Below are positions 43,877-54,684 of a stretch of DNA of 64,000 nucleotides, in pieces (position 1 is the first letter of the stretch; each line of letters starts with the position of its first letter). The DNA comes from Chelydra serpentina (lineage: Eukaryota; Chordata; Testudines; Chelydridae). Both the position numbers and the translations under genes were made by a program. The stretch is from contig JBAIAC010000059.1 of assembly GCA_037349315.1 (NCBI GenBank), forward strand, positions 18,198,501-18,262,500. The letters run 5' to 3'. The notes beneath the pieces are model-generated. The model ran no database searches and had not been told where the DNA came from. It saw only the letters and a program-made list of their open reading frames with translations.

Positions 43877-44122
43877 ATCATAGAAATGTAGGACGGGAAG
43901 AGATCTTGAGAGGGCATGTAGTCCATTCCCCTGTTCTGAGGCCAGGCCAAGTAAACCTAGACCAGCTCTGACAGGTGTTTGTCTAACCTGTTCTTTAAAA
44001 TCTCCAGTGACAGGGATTCCACAACCTCCCTTGGGAGACTATTCCAGTACTTCATCAGCCTTATAGTTAGAAAGCTTTTCCTAATATCTAACCTAAGTCT
44101 CCTTTGCTGTAGTTTGATTTGA
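43877..44122 (-). mobile_element. Degenerate CR1 LINE 3' end
   Basis: The order of blocks matches the inverted CR1 3' region: ATCATAGAAATGTAGGACGG, AGGGCATGTAGTCCATTCCC, CAGGGATTCCACAACCTCCC, TTGGGAGACTATTCCAGTAC and AAGCTTTTCCTAATATCTAACC. Much older than the copy at 38668. Confidence 0.7.
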
Positions 44123-47100
44123 TTTGTGTCCACAAGAGACAGCTAAGATGATGGCATTGCAAAGAAGGAGCACCCCACAAACGGCTGTGTCACTTCCACA
44201 GCCGGCATAGCAGCAGGAATGGGAGCAAACTCTATAGAAGGAGAAAATTCAGAGCTCTCTCTCTCAGGAGCTGGATAAGATGGGGAGCCACCTCTCTGGA
44301 GAAAGTGGGACCATGAAGACAGGAGACTGGTGAAATCTGATTGGCTGTCAGACTTCCATTCATTGTTTTTAAAAAAAGATTCAGAACAGGAGGCACACAG
44401 AGTACACCATAGTGTAGCCCTGAACAGTGCGCAGATAGGTTGGTGCACCGGCCACCCAGAATTCTGCCCTCAAAAGGCCATTCAGGGCCAGGCATCTGTG
44501 GAAGAAACTGCTGGCAAAGACATAAGAGAATACAGACCGCACAGAGGGCTACCAGAGCATTTAGAGCGGAGAGTTGCCAGAGCCAACTCTCCAGTGTGTG
44601 GGGAGAGGAACTCGGCTATGAAGGATGCCCAGCACCAGTTATTCCTGTGCAGGGCAGGACCCCATAGATCTAGCAGCTTCTTTACTGACAGCACCCATCC
44701 CTGTCATTGCTGAGCACCTGATGTAGATCTTAGTTCATGCTTCTCCACTGGAGGCTGTTACTGGATGACAGAGGCATCCAGGCTTCCTGTAAGTCTTGCT
44801 CTGTCACGCCGGGGCCCCTGTGACATGAGCTCTCATTGTCTGTGACCCTCTGTCTCTGGTTCACATCCACATTGCCCCAACCAGGGCCTTTGGGGCTCAC
44901 AACCGCTGGCAATGGCACGCCTAGCACTCACCCTTCCCCATATGTGCACTGTCCCAGGACAATGGAGGTGCTTAGGGCAGCTGTGAACTGCACAGACATG
45001 CTGCTGCCGCTTGATTAAAGCAAGAGGGAAGATGCAGCATGTGTCCCCTGGCTATCCCTCTACTTACCACAGCCCTGCTCATTTTTGTTCTGCAGCCCTC
45101 CGGCACTTTGTGCACCCAGCAAGGATGCCCATTCTGCCGCCAGCAAAGCAGGATGGCGCATCCTATTCTGGTATAACATGTGCCACCATGTCAGTCCTTG
45201 AGTGCAGCTTGCATTCTATTTCCAGTGCTCTGTGCTTGAGGGAGATGGCAGGGGGGAGGAGGGAGGGAGGGAAGAGAGGGGTGTGTTCCCGGTTCTATCG
45301 GTTACTTGCGTAGTGCACTGGAAAGATCAGCCCATATGAAAATCTCCTCTGATGATCATGCAGTGAATTCTAGTCCCTCCTGCACCGATGCCTAAAACTC
45401 CTCAGTCAACGTGCATGCAGTGCTTTGAACATGTAAAGCACTAGATAAATGCAAAGTATTATTATAATGATCCTCTCCTTTCGGTCAACTTGACCCCCCA
45501 ACACACACATTCCCCACCTCCCTTTTTAGCACATTCACAGCAGCAGAAAGTGCCCAGTTTTCACGCACGCGGCCCTCTGCCATATGATCTCCCAGCCCTC
45601 AGAAGCTTTAAATAGTCAGCATTATTCTGAAGGCATGTTAGAGCTTGTCCCTACACACTCCAGGAATAATCCTTGATAGCTGGTTGGAGTGTGTGTGTGT
45701 GTATGTCCCTGTAACAACGCGTCCTGGCCCTCACCCTACTTGAGATCATGCCTAGAAAGGGAGCTTAAGCACAGTTCCTGATAGATGAATGAGTGGCATA
45801 TCACAGGGTTACGGCACTGGCACCATAGTTTTGTCTCCCAATGTTATCTATGTGTACAGTAAAGCTCCCTTCAGTAGTCCCTAAAATAAAAACTTAACTT
45901 CAGAAGGGAACAAACTGACCACACTGTGATCTGACAGACTCTGGACTGATCCCAAACCCTTCCTTTAAATGTAACAGGATTGAAAACAATGTAGCAGACT
46001 TTTAAAAAAAAAGGCTCCTTTCTCTCTTCCCCTTGGGCTCCCTCCTCTCTCTGGTGCTTTAGCGTGCATACAATAATTCCACTGTTACATGCTGAAATAC
46101 AAGCTGCCTTTTACTGGGATGATAAATGTCTATGGAGAATGTCCACCACCAAACTGTTTTCATGCTACATATTTTTTAATAGAAAAGAAAGAAGAAACCC
46201 GCTCCTTAATAAATCAGCTTCCCCAGGGCTGGAGAATGTCAGTGATTTCAGGCTAATCCACACAGCAAAAGCCTAGGGCTGGATAGAACCCATATTCTGG
46301 CGTTGGGTTCCACTTGCAGAGTTTGGGAGTAAGGAAGTATACTGCGATGTGGTAATATTTACTATATCAGTGAGGCAGTGTGGTGAGGCCAGCCTGGAAA
46401 TACAGGGTGGATAGCATATAAGGATGGATGGATAGGTGTTCATTCGCTTGGGGAAGCAGTGACTCTCTCCTTCTTCATGTGCACTGAGAAAGAGCTCCCA
46501 GATCACAAACCCTCCTGCCTGGCACTAGGATGAGGACAATACTGTGACACAGACACTACAATGCTGCGATGAGCACGACAGAGATGCCTGTTGAACAATA
46601 TTGTGAGACAAATGTCACACGATCATGTCCCGGGGTCAAGTCTGCCACAACCAGACGTGATGTTCCGATCGACTGGGCAGACTGGAACAGGGCTTATTCA
46701 GATGGGTTTGGAGTTTTGGCTACGTAGCTCACCATCTGTGGATCTAGAGCACAGAGATCTAGCAAAGGAATCTGTGGGTACCAAAGACAAAAAGCAGAGA
46801 GGATTCAGATGGGATAGGGTTGGGTACAAACTCATCTATCAGCTCCCTGATGAAGCTTTTGTGGCAAAGGTCTTGTCTGCAGCTCTCTAAAAGCCCCATA
46901 CAGCTCAGCGAGAGAACGCTGTCACAGTATCCATTGGAGCCAGTAGATACTGACCCTTGTTAGGTGACAGGGGTGTTAACTTTTATAACCCTGTTAAATG
47001 GTACGTGAGTGGGGGGGGGGAAGATATCAGGGCCAATCTTTTATATCGCTCCTGTTTGTCGTATGTTCGCTGCGTGGTAAACTAAATGCTGACAAAAATG

Positions 47101-47440
47101 AAGCCAACAAAGCCACCTGAATCCCTCTGCCTGGCAGAGAACTGAATGGGGAGGCTTGCTGTGCTTTCAAAAAATTTTCTGAAAGCAAGTGGTATTGAAA
47201 AGAAATGGAGGAGAGTAAAATCCTCTACACTGCTGCATGTGCCAGGCATTAAGCCATTGGAAATCTATAGTACATTCCAATGGGAACACGAGGGGGGGCA
47301 GACTACAGACTGCTAGACAAAGTCATTCAAAAGTACTTGGATCCATGCAAGAATGTCATTTGGGAAAAACACATTTTCTTTACAAGGAAACAGCTACCAG
47401 GTGAGACTATCGATCCTTATGTTACAGACCTACAGATAAA
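44123..47440. other. Non-coding, no gene supported
   Basis: Overlapping open frames at 44140-44930 on both strands carry no domain. 45405-45475 contains a short AAAGCACTAGATAAATGC...TATTATTAT tail typical of L2/MIR. A 10-bp G run is at 47012-47021. Nothing else recognised. Confidence 0.45.
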
Positions 47441-47444
47441 GTTA

Positions 47445-47670
47445 ATGAATAAATAATAATAGCTCTTATATAGCACTATTCATCAGTAGATCTCAAAACA
47501 CTTCACAGAGAGAGTGATTATTGTTATTCCCATTTGCAAGTGGGGAAACTGAGGCAGGGAGCGGTGACGTGACTTCCCTAGGTCACATCATAGGCCAGTG
47601 GCAGTGGAAATAGAATGCAGGTTCCCAGAGTCCCACTCCAGTCCTCTACCCATATGGCCCCACTGCTTAG
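47445..47670 (-). repeat. MIR, inverted
   Basis: The reversed MIR order is present: AATAATAGCTCTTATATAGC, CCCATTTGCAAGTGGGGAAACTGAGGCAGG, GACTTCCCTAGGTCACATC, CAGTGGCAGTGGAAATAGAA and CCCAGAGTCCCACTCCAGTC. It appears nearly full length. Confidence 0.75.
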
Positions 47671-47970
47671 GTCATATGAATTTGAACACTCAACACATGA
47701 ACTCATTAGAGACCAAGCTATTTGCGGTATAACTGAAAACCAGGTCAAAGGAAAAGGACTACAGGGAATGGACTTGACACTACAATGAACAGTGTCTATT
47801 TGCAGGGCTAGTGAGAACGGTGCTTCCCAAATGAAAACATCAGCAGGCAATGAAAGAACTGAAGTGCAGCAAATTAAAAACGCAGACAAAAGGCACAAAA
47901 TCAGAATACGTGAGTAAACATACAGCAAAGACCAAATCCTCTTGCGCTTACTGTGGAGGCATTTGTAATT

Positions 47971-48351
47971 AGAGCTGAGCAAATAAGTGATTCTTTGGTT
48001 CAGTGGCTGTACCAAAAAAATCTGGGAAATGGCTAATTTGGGGTCACCGTGAAATGACAGTTTTTTGTTTTTTTCTCACTGAAGCAAAAAAAAATCAATA
48101 ACACTTAGTTTCAGGCTGAACAAAGTGTTTCCTTTTCAGATTTTTTTTAACCCTTTTTGGGGAGAGAGGGTGAGGTTAGTTCCATGTACCTACTTTTTTT
48201 ATTAAACAAAAAGTCAAAAAGTTTTGTTTAGAAAATGTCTAAAATATTCCCATTTTTTTGGCTGAAACGATTTGTCAGATTCAACCCAAATTTGCACAAT
48301 TTGTGATGACGTGAAATTGCATTTTTCAGCCAAAAATAACTTCCCAGCTCT
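47971..48351. repeat. AT-rich MITE-like repeat with AGAGCTG/CAGCTCT ends
   Basis: AGAGCTGAGCAAATAAG on the left and AACTTCCCAGCTCT on the right are inverted ends, with ATT outside on the left and AAT on the right. The 381-bp interior is poly-A/T rich (CAGTTTTTTGTTTTTTTC, GATTTTTTTTAACCC). The best-delimited copy of this family in the window. Confidence 0.5.
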
Positions 48352-49039
48352 AATCATAACACAACACAAAGGTGCACACCACAGGGGATGCTGGGTTGTG
48401 CATTCATTAAAATAATGAGCGCGAGTATGTTGCTCACTGTACAAACTGCAAAGAAATACAAAAGAAAAATGTATTAATCAACATACAGATGGATGACAAG
48501 GCTCTGATTATGATCAGGCGACAGGCATGGTTCTACAACAGGAGAAACAAGGGTCCACAACAGGCCAGTTTGAGACACGAAGAATAAACAAACAAAAGTG
48601 ACTTTTCAAAGAAGAGCTTGGATGTGAGTGCAATGTAACCACAGTAAGACCATCCAACGTTCAAATTGAAAACTAAGCTTGTTTCATTCAGCCAGCGCAA
48701 AACGAGCCTATAAGGCAAAGCTACCCTGGTTTTACCTGTAGACTCAGTAGACTTGGAAATAGTGGAATAGGAAGCTCTCGTGTGTGTTTGGGCCAAAGTG
48801 CAAATGATAATGATCAAATGGGTGCATAATGCGTGTACTGAGCAGGTTGCAAACAATATTCTTAAGGAATTTGATCAGATGTGTCTAAGGGAGTAGACTG
48901 CCTTAAGGATGTAACAGATCACATTGCTTTAGAACCAAGTCTGCCACCAAAAATACATCCACCACATGAAGTCCCTTTAGCACTGAAAGAGAAAGCAAAT
49001 GCTAACTGGATGTGATGGTAAAACTAGATGTTCTCTACA

Positions 49040-49295
49040 GATAAGATTAATGGTATGATCAATGGGGGTGGGGGAAACAAGTTACATATGTATATTGATC
49101 CAAATGATTTGAATAAAGCCATCAAATAAATCAGAGGTCATGTCTAGGCTTCTAACAACAAAGGCATTTTCAGTTTGGGAGGTACTGGGGCTTCTAGGTG
49201 CTACTGTCATAAAATACAATAATTATTCATTAGTATTACATTCTAGATAGATGGCCATCAGAAAAATAGCCCAATAATCTGTAAGCATGAAAACG
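49040..49295 (+). repeat. 256-bp host-sequence duplication, left copy
   Basis: Runs from GATAAGATTAATGG to GCATGAAAACG and abuts the outer end of the 3' LTR. It is repeated at 57216-57471 beyond the other end of the element, with the same length and three substitutions. The sequence is AT-rich, non-coding and not part of the LTR. Confidence 0.95.
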
Positions 49296-50595
49296 TGTAA
49301 CCCTTCTGCCAGTCAGAGTCGGCAGCAACAAGGGCCGGGTTCCGTATCTAGGGGTTCCATTCCAATAACACAATGCAAAACCGGCTTGAGCCCCCACCCA
49401 GTGACCTGGGACAAATATATATCACCCCCCCCTGGGCGCCTCTAAGAGGCAGTACTTCCCCTCTCGCAAGCACAGAGTCTGAGTGTAGAAAAACCTTTTA
49501 ATGACAGAGAGAAACAATGCGGCCTTTTGCTGGGGAAACACCACATCTAGGATTTGTGAACCAAACTGTGAGCAACGACCCACCCCAGCAAATTGGCCAT
49601 GTCCTTTCCCTTTGGTTCTTGAGTCCAGCAACCCCAAAAATCACCCAAAGTCCCAAAAGTCCAACAACCCAAAAGTCCAGACCCAGAGTTCAAAAGTTCA
49701 TCTGCAGAGTGTTACACCCCCTCCAGTCTGGGTAGAAATGGGGAGGGGAGAGGTAAGGGGCACCTTACGTGGCTCAAAGCTGACTGCCCCGTCCCTTCGT
49801 GGGGCTTCGCTCGGCTCTGCTCTGCTCTGCCAGCCATCCCACGAGTCACGCCGCTCAGCCGTCCCGCAAGCCGCTCCAGCTGTCCCGCCAACTGCTCCGC
49901 TCCGCCAGCAGCTCCGCTCCGTCAGCCGGCCTGCAAGCCGCTCCGGTTGTCCCGCCAAGTGCTCTGCTCCGTCAGCAGCTCCGCTCCACCAGCCGCTCAG
50001 CAATATATCTTCTGGCTCCCCCACTACTTAACACGGTGCTCAGTGATTTCAGCTCATAACAAGTTCAGCTTTTTAGTGATTTCAGCTTGTAGTTAGGGGA
50101 GCCTTGGTGCTCATTTGCACACTTAGTCCAGAGTAATTCCAACTCAGCAGCCTGTGATTAGACTCCTAAGGAACTCAAAATTAGCTTTGATATTCCACAG
50201 TGGAGAGAGAGAAGGAGGTGTAATTGACATTTAGGACCCTCAGAAGAGGCCCATGCCACCAGATACAAATACCTGTCCCCAGCCTCTCAATTCACTGGGT
50301 TTTGGAATCCATGTCCCTCGCCTAGCAAGTGCTGCTTAGCTAAGGGCGAGTCCCTTCATCATAACAAAAGCCCACTGTCCTTGATTCACATAATCAGGGT
50401 AACAACACTTTATTCTTCCTGCCCCAATAACAGAGAAACTGGGGCTCCCACAGCAGTCAAGGTGACCATTTGGGCAAGCGGTCCATCATGCTTTGCAGGG
50501 TGGGTGTGTCCATGCAAACAAGATTAGCCCCTGACATCCCTTTCCACAACTCACCACCAGATGTCAGGGTAGAGCTCATCCTGACTCTGCTTACA
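49296..50595 (-). repeat. 3' LTR of the PNMA-like Gypsy element (complete)
   Basis: On the minus strand it begins TGTAAGCAGAGTCAGG immediately after the polypurine tract and ends GGGTTACA, so it has matching TGTAA/TTACA termini. A TATA-like GATATATATTTG lies at about 49410-49425, leaving roughly 100 bp for R-U5. Contains a 67-bp imperfect tandem duplication (49866-49999). Open frames inside it, such as 49501-50031, are GC-rich by-products. Confidence 0.88.
49866..49999 (+). repeat. 67-bp tandem duplication inside the LTR
   Basis: Two adjacent units start GCAAGCCGCTCCAGCTGTCC and GCAAGCCGCTCCGGTTGTCC and continue with CCGCCAA(C/G)TGCTC and CAGCAGCTCCGCTCC. The same pair is in the other LTR at 56828-56961, so it predates the insertion. 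Confidence 0.8.
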
Positions 50596-50607
50596 TCCTC
50601 CCCCCAG
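50596..50607 (-). other. Polypurine tract of the PNMA-like Gypsy element
   Basis: The minus strand CTGGGGGGAGGA directly precedes TGTAAGC. Its position shows where the 3' LTR starts and therefore how much of the 5' LTR has been lost. Confidence 0.75.
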
Positions 50608-50652
50608 CCGAGAATTTGTCGTCCCGACAAATCGCACTCCCTTTATACCAAC

Positions 50653-51585
50653 TCATTGGTTTCCTCCAAAGGGCCTCAGAAAACCCACTTCAGCTGTCAC
50701 AAATCTGTGCGCTAAATGTATTGGCTCCTCGCTAATCACCCCAGGTGCATCATAAGTTAACCGTTTTACTGGTCTTATTACCCTGTCCCTTCTATTGAGA
50801 GTCTCTGTTGCAGGGGTAGGAGGGACATCTTCTTGAGTGACGGATGGAGAGGTTTCCTTTGAGGATCCCTCGGCTACTGGCATAGGCCCCTGCATCTCTG
50901 GTTCCGACAGCGGAAGGTCCAACGGGTCTAGGGCCCCCTCCACCTGGATGTCCTCACTGTCCAATAACCTGTGTGCATCATCAAAGGGGGGTCCCATCGG
51001 CGGCACAGGGGCGCCAGTAACGGGCCTAAATACCTCCGCCATGGGGCTTAGGGCTGAAGAGGGGGAGCTCTCTATTGGCTCAGCTGATCGAGACTGAAAT
51101 CTTGTCTTCATTCCAGGATACACCAGGGTTGTGTCTTCCTCCTCGGCCTCACTCTCTGACATGCTGAATAGGGGTAGGTTAGCTTCAGAGGGCCCGTTGT
51201 CCGTGTTGGATGGCGGCTGTGGCCTGGCACTTCTGTTCTGCCCGGCTGCCCTGTCATGGCCCATCTCATAAGGGGTGCCAACCAACTCCCCCACAGGGAG
51301 CAAGAGATTTCTGTGCACCGTCTTTATTTGCCCTGGACCCTCTTCAGGTTTGATCTTGTAGACCGGCAGGTCTCCCAGCTTCTCCATCACCAGGTAAGGT
51401 ATTGCTTTCCATCTGTCAGCTATCTTGTGTTTGCCAGCAATACCCAAATTTCGCAGCAGGACTCTGTCCCCTGGCTGGAGCTCCTGCAAACGTACCCTAG
51501 CATCATATCGATGTTTGTTGCGATCTGCGTTCTTCCGAGCCGCAGATGTAGCCAAGTGATAAGCATCCCGCAGCTTTTCTCGTAG
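50653..51585 (-). CDS. C-terminal Pol: integrase tail (after second in-frame TGA)
   Basis: Continues the Pol frame directly after TGA at 51586-51588 (LREKLRDAYHL, then ATSAARKNADRNKHRYDARV). A GPY/F-like integrase C-terminal module follows (GDRVLLRNLG, DRWKAIPYLVMEKLGDLPVYKI, TVHRNLLLPV). The remaining roughly 200 residues are acidic and proline/serine-rich with no clear fold, ending AEVGFLRPFGGNQ. There is no own ATG; translation of this part would need readthrough or a repaired codon. I treat it as the disconnected end of Pol rather than a separate gene. Confidence 0.8.
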   Translation of the reverse strand, partial: LREKLRDAYHLATSAARKNADRNKHRYDARVRLQELQPGDRVLLRNLGIAGKHKIADRWKAIPYLVMEKLGDLPVYKIKPEEGPGQIKTVHRNLLLPVGELVGTPYEMGHDRAAGQNRSARPQPPSNTDNGPSEANLPLFSMSESEAEEEDTTLVYPGMKTRFQSRSAEPIESSPSSALSPMAEVFRPVTGAPVPPMGPPFDDAHRLLDSEDIQVEGALDPLDLPLSEPEMQGPMPVAEGSSKETSPSVTQEDVPPTPATETLNRRDRVIRPVKRLTYDAPGVISEEPIHLAHRFVTAEVGFLRPFGGNQ

Positions 51586-54500
51586 TCAGGCTACATATTG
51601 CTGATGAGTTTCGTAGCTATCTCCATCCTCTGATACACCAAAGCACAAGTCTATGGGTAATCTTGGTTCTCGCCCAAACATCAAGAGATATGGGGTGACT
51701 CCCGTAGCATCGTTCTTTGTGGCGTTGTAGGCATGCACCAGAAATGCGACATGCTGGCTCCAGGTTGCCTTCTGCTCTGGTCGCAAAGTCCCCAACATAT
51801 CTAATAGTGTTTGGTTGAACCTCTCTGGCTGAGGATCACCTTGCGGGTGATAAGGCGTTGTCCTAGACTTTTTAATTCCCGCTATCCTCAGCACCTCCTT
51901 CAGAAGGTGACTCTCAAAGTCCCGCCCCTGATCCGAGTGTATCCGGGCTGGGAATCCATAAACTGAGAAATATTTCTCCCACAGGACTCGAGTGACAGTG
52001 ATAGCCCTCTGATCACGTGTGGGATATGCCTGCGCATACCGCGTAAAATGGTCAGTCACTACTAGAATGTTTCCGACATTCCTCTTGTCTACTTCTAGAG
52101 ACAAGAAATCAATGCATACTAGCTCCAAACGTTTGGTGCTGGTGATATTCTTGAGATATGCAGCCCTTGTGGGCAGAGTTTTCCTTTGGACACATCGAGC
52201 GCATGTCTCACATTTCCTGCGAACATCTTCAGCCATCCGGGGCCAATAGAACCTACTACGAATAAGTTCCAGGGTTCTCTCCATCCCTAGATGTCTGAAA
52301 TCATCATGCAGGGCCCTCATGGCCAGGGCTCTGTACTCTTTTGGCAGCACTAGCTGTGTTCGCTGCTTTTGTAAAGGGTCCATGGTCACTCGGTGTAGCA
52401 CTCCCTGAATCAGTTTTAGTTTGGTCCATTCTCTCAATAGTAGTTTACCCTCTGGGCTAGGTGGAACAACCGCAGCTGGGCCTCGCTCCTCCCTTTTGGC
52501 AAGTAGTGTATCACGAATGTCAACATCTTGCAGCTGGGCTTCTTGCCAGTCAGCCGCACTGAGCATGGGCAATGGAGATTGGTCCAATGCTACGTAGTTC
52601 ACCGAAGCAGAAGGCACGCTTTCAGGGGGCAGGCCCAGAGCTTCTGCAACACATCCCTGAAGGCTCCAATGGGCCTCTGGCTCTCGACGACTCACACTGC
52701 AAATAGCTCTCACTCCATCCATGGGTATCATAGAGACTTCTGGTGCCTTTGGACGTCTGGACAATGCATCTGCCTCCACGTTGCTTCTCCCTGATCGGTA
52801 TTGAATGCTGAAGTCATAGCTAGCCAAAGCGGCCACCCATCTCTGTCCTGTAGCATCCAGCTTGGCACTTGTTAACACGTAAGTCAGTGGGTTGTTGTCT
52901 GTCCACACCTGGAACTGAGCACCATACAAGTAGTCTCGGAATTTCTCAGTGATGGCCCATTTCAAGGCCAAGAACTCCAGCTTGTGGATGGGATAGCGAG
53001 TTTCACTGTCAGACAGTCCTCGGCTGGCAAAGGCTACAGGTTTACGTTTGCCTTCCACTTCCTGGTACAGTACTGCTCCCAGACCCTCCAAACTGGCATC
53101 AGTATGCAGGATAAACAGTTTGCTGGGGTCAGCAAAGACTAGGACCGGAGCATGAGTTAGGCAAGCAATGATTTCTTGAAATGCCCTCTCACACCTCTCA
53201 TCCCACCGTGGCCCAAACGGTTCGAAGGGGCCATAGTGTCTCTGTACAGGAGGCTTTCGGGATCCTCCCTTGTTCTTGGTCTTAGATTTGGGTTTTCCAG
53301 ACTGGTATCCCCTGGTAAGATCATTCAGAGGCTTTACAATCGTAGCATAGTTCTTCACAAATCTGCGGTAATAGCCATTAAATCCAAGAAAGGTCTTGAG
53401 TTCTCTGTAGTTACTGGGACGTGGCCAGGTAGTGAGTGCTTCTATTTTGCTGGGATCGGTACTCACACCCTCTTGGGACACGATGTGACCTACATACTTC
53501 ACTGAGGTTTGGCAGAACTGGCATTTATCTATTGAGAGCTTCAAACCATAGTCCTCCAACCTATTGAGCACTTTAAGTAGTCTTTCTTCATGCTCCTCCA
53601 AGGTTCTTCCAAACACAATCAGGTCATCCAAATAAACTAACACTTGCAGTAAATTCATGTCTCCCACTACTTTCTCCATAAGACGTTGAAATGTGGCGGG
53701 TGCTCCCGAAATCCCCTGGGGCATGCGTTCGAACTGATAAAACCCTAATGGGCAGATGAAGGCTGTCTTCTCCTTATCTTCTTCTCCCAGGGGGATTTGG
53801 TAGTATCCACTCCGGAGATCCAACACAGAGAACCACTGGCTTCCCAGCAAGCAGTCTAAGGCATCTTGGACTCGAGGCATAGTGTACTGGTCAACCACAG
53901 AACGGTTGTTTAGGGTGCGGTAGTCAATACACATCCGGATTTTCCCATTCTTTTTACGGACCACCACAATGGGTGAGGCATATGGGCTGCGGGACTCTGT
54001 AATGATGCCATTTGCAGCCAGCTCTTGTAGATGACGTCGCACATCTTCCATCTCAGAGAGGGCAATCCTCCTAGATCTCTCCCTAAAAGGTCGAGAGTCA
54101 TGTAGTCTGATGTTGTGCTCCACTCCTTTTGCACATCCCACATCCCACTCATGCAATGAGAACACTTTGGATCTTTCACAAAGTTTTTTCCTCAGGCGAT
54201 CTTTCCACTCCTCGGACAATGGTGAGTCTCCAAAGTCAAACTTTGCTGGGTCTATAGCCGGAACTTGAGTTTCACCCCGGGGTTTTACAATTGACTCAGG
54301 CTCAAAGAGGTCTGCTATCTTCTGTCCTTGCTTCACAACAACATCACGACTTGTTTCGTTAGCAATCAGTATAGTCACCTTTTCCTGAGCTTTAGCAGGT
54401 AAGGTTATGATTCCACTGGGGACCAGCACTCCTTCAGGGAGCTCTCCTTTCACCGACTGCTCTACCATTGCTAAGGCCCCATTACTGCCTTTCAGCCAGG

Positions 54501-54684
54501 TGCTCATGACAAGCACTTCTTGCTCTGTCCTGGCAGGCACTACTAAGGGGGTTGTGCCCGCGTACTTCAGTGCTCCAATCGGTAGCTCAGATGTCTCTTT
54601 AGCGCTCTCAATTTTCCTATAGGCTTCAGCACAAAGCGTATGGATCATCAGGGCGTTCAGGTATTGGTCCCCAGCCCATCGTCT
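51586..54684 (-). CDS. Pol: RT, RNase H, integrase of the PNMA-like Gypsy element
   Basis: In frame with Gag after the TGA at 54685-54687; the first ATG is at 54648. Counting from that Met: RT includes IDYRTLN (241-247), LDLRSGYYQIPL (276-287) and the catalytic YLDD (339-342). RNase H has D517, E558, D584 and a final D627 in VEADALSRR. Integrase has an HHCC finger (H781, H786, C813, C816) and D847, D906, E942 with 35 residues between the last two. The order RT-RNase H-INT is the standard Ty3/Gypsy one, unlike the element at 22994. All catalytic residues are present. The frame ends at a TGA (51586-51588) within the integrase C-terminal region. Confidence 0.92.
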   Translation of the reverse strand, partial: RRWAGDQYLNALMIHTLCAEAYRKIESAKETSELPIGALKYAGTTPLVVPARTEQEVLVMSTWLKGSNGALAMVEQSVKGELPEGVLVPSGIITLPAKAQEKVTILIANETSRDVVVKQGQKIADLFEPESIVKPRGETQVPAIDPAKFDFGDSPLSEEWKDRLRKKLCERSKVFSLHEWDVGCAKGVEHNIRLHDSRPFRERSRRIALSEMEDVRRHLQELAANGIITESRSPYASPIVVVRKKNGKIRMCIDYRTLNNRSVVDQYTMPRVQDALDCLLGSQWFSVLDLRSGYYQIPLGEEDKEKTAFICPLGFYQFERMPQGISGAPATFQRLMEKVVGDMNLLQVLVYLDDLIVFGRTLEEHEERLLKVLNRLEDYGLKLSIDKCQFCQTSVKYVGHIVSQEGVSTDPSKIEALTTWPRPSNYRELKTFLGFNGYYRRFVKNYATIVKPLNDLTRGYQSGKPKSKTKNKGGSRKPPVQRHYGPFEPFGPRWDERCERAFQEIIACLTHAPVLVFADPSKLFILHTDASLEGLGAVLYQEVEGKRKPVAFASRGLSDSETRYPIHKLEFLALKWAITEKFRDYLYGAQFQVWTDNNPLTYVLTSAKLDATGQRWVAALASYDFSIQYRSGRSNVEADALSRRPKAPEVSMIPMDGVRAICSVSRREPEAHWSLQGCVAEALGLPPESVPSASVNYVALDQSPLPMLSAADWQEAQLQDVDIRDTLLAKREERGPAAVVPPSPEGKLLLREWTKLKLIQGVLHRVTMDPLQKQRTQLVLPKEYRALAMRALHDDFRHLGMERTLELIRSRFYWPRMAEDVRRKCETCARCVQRKTLPTRAAYLKNITSTKRLELVCIDFLSLEVDKRNVGNILVVTDHFTRYAQAYPTRDQRAITVTRVLWEKYFSVYGFPARIHSDQGRDFESHLLKEVLRIAGIKKSRTTPYHPQGDPQPERFNQTLLDMLGTLRPEQKATWSQHVAFLVHAYNATKNDATGVTPYLLMFGREPRLPIDLCFGVSEDGDSYETHQQYVA

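Noticed and set aside
49501..50031. 176-codon plus-strand open frame, repeated at 56463-56993
   Set aside because: It lies inside the LTRs, is driven by GC-rich tandem units, and appears twice only because LTRs are duplicated. No domain.
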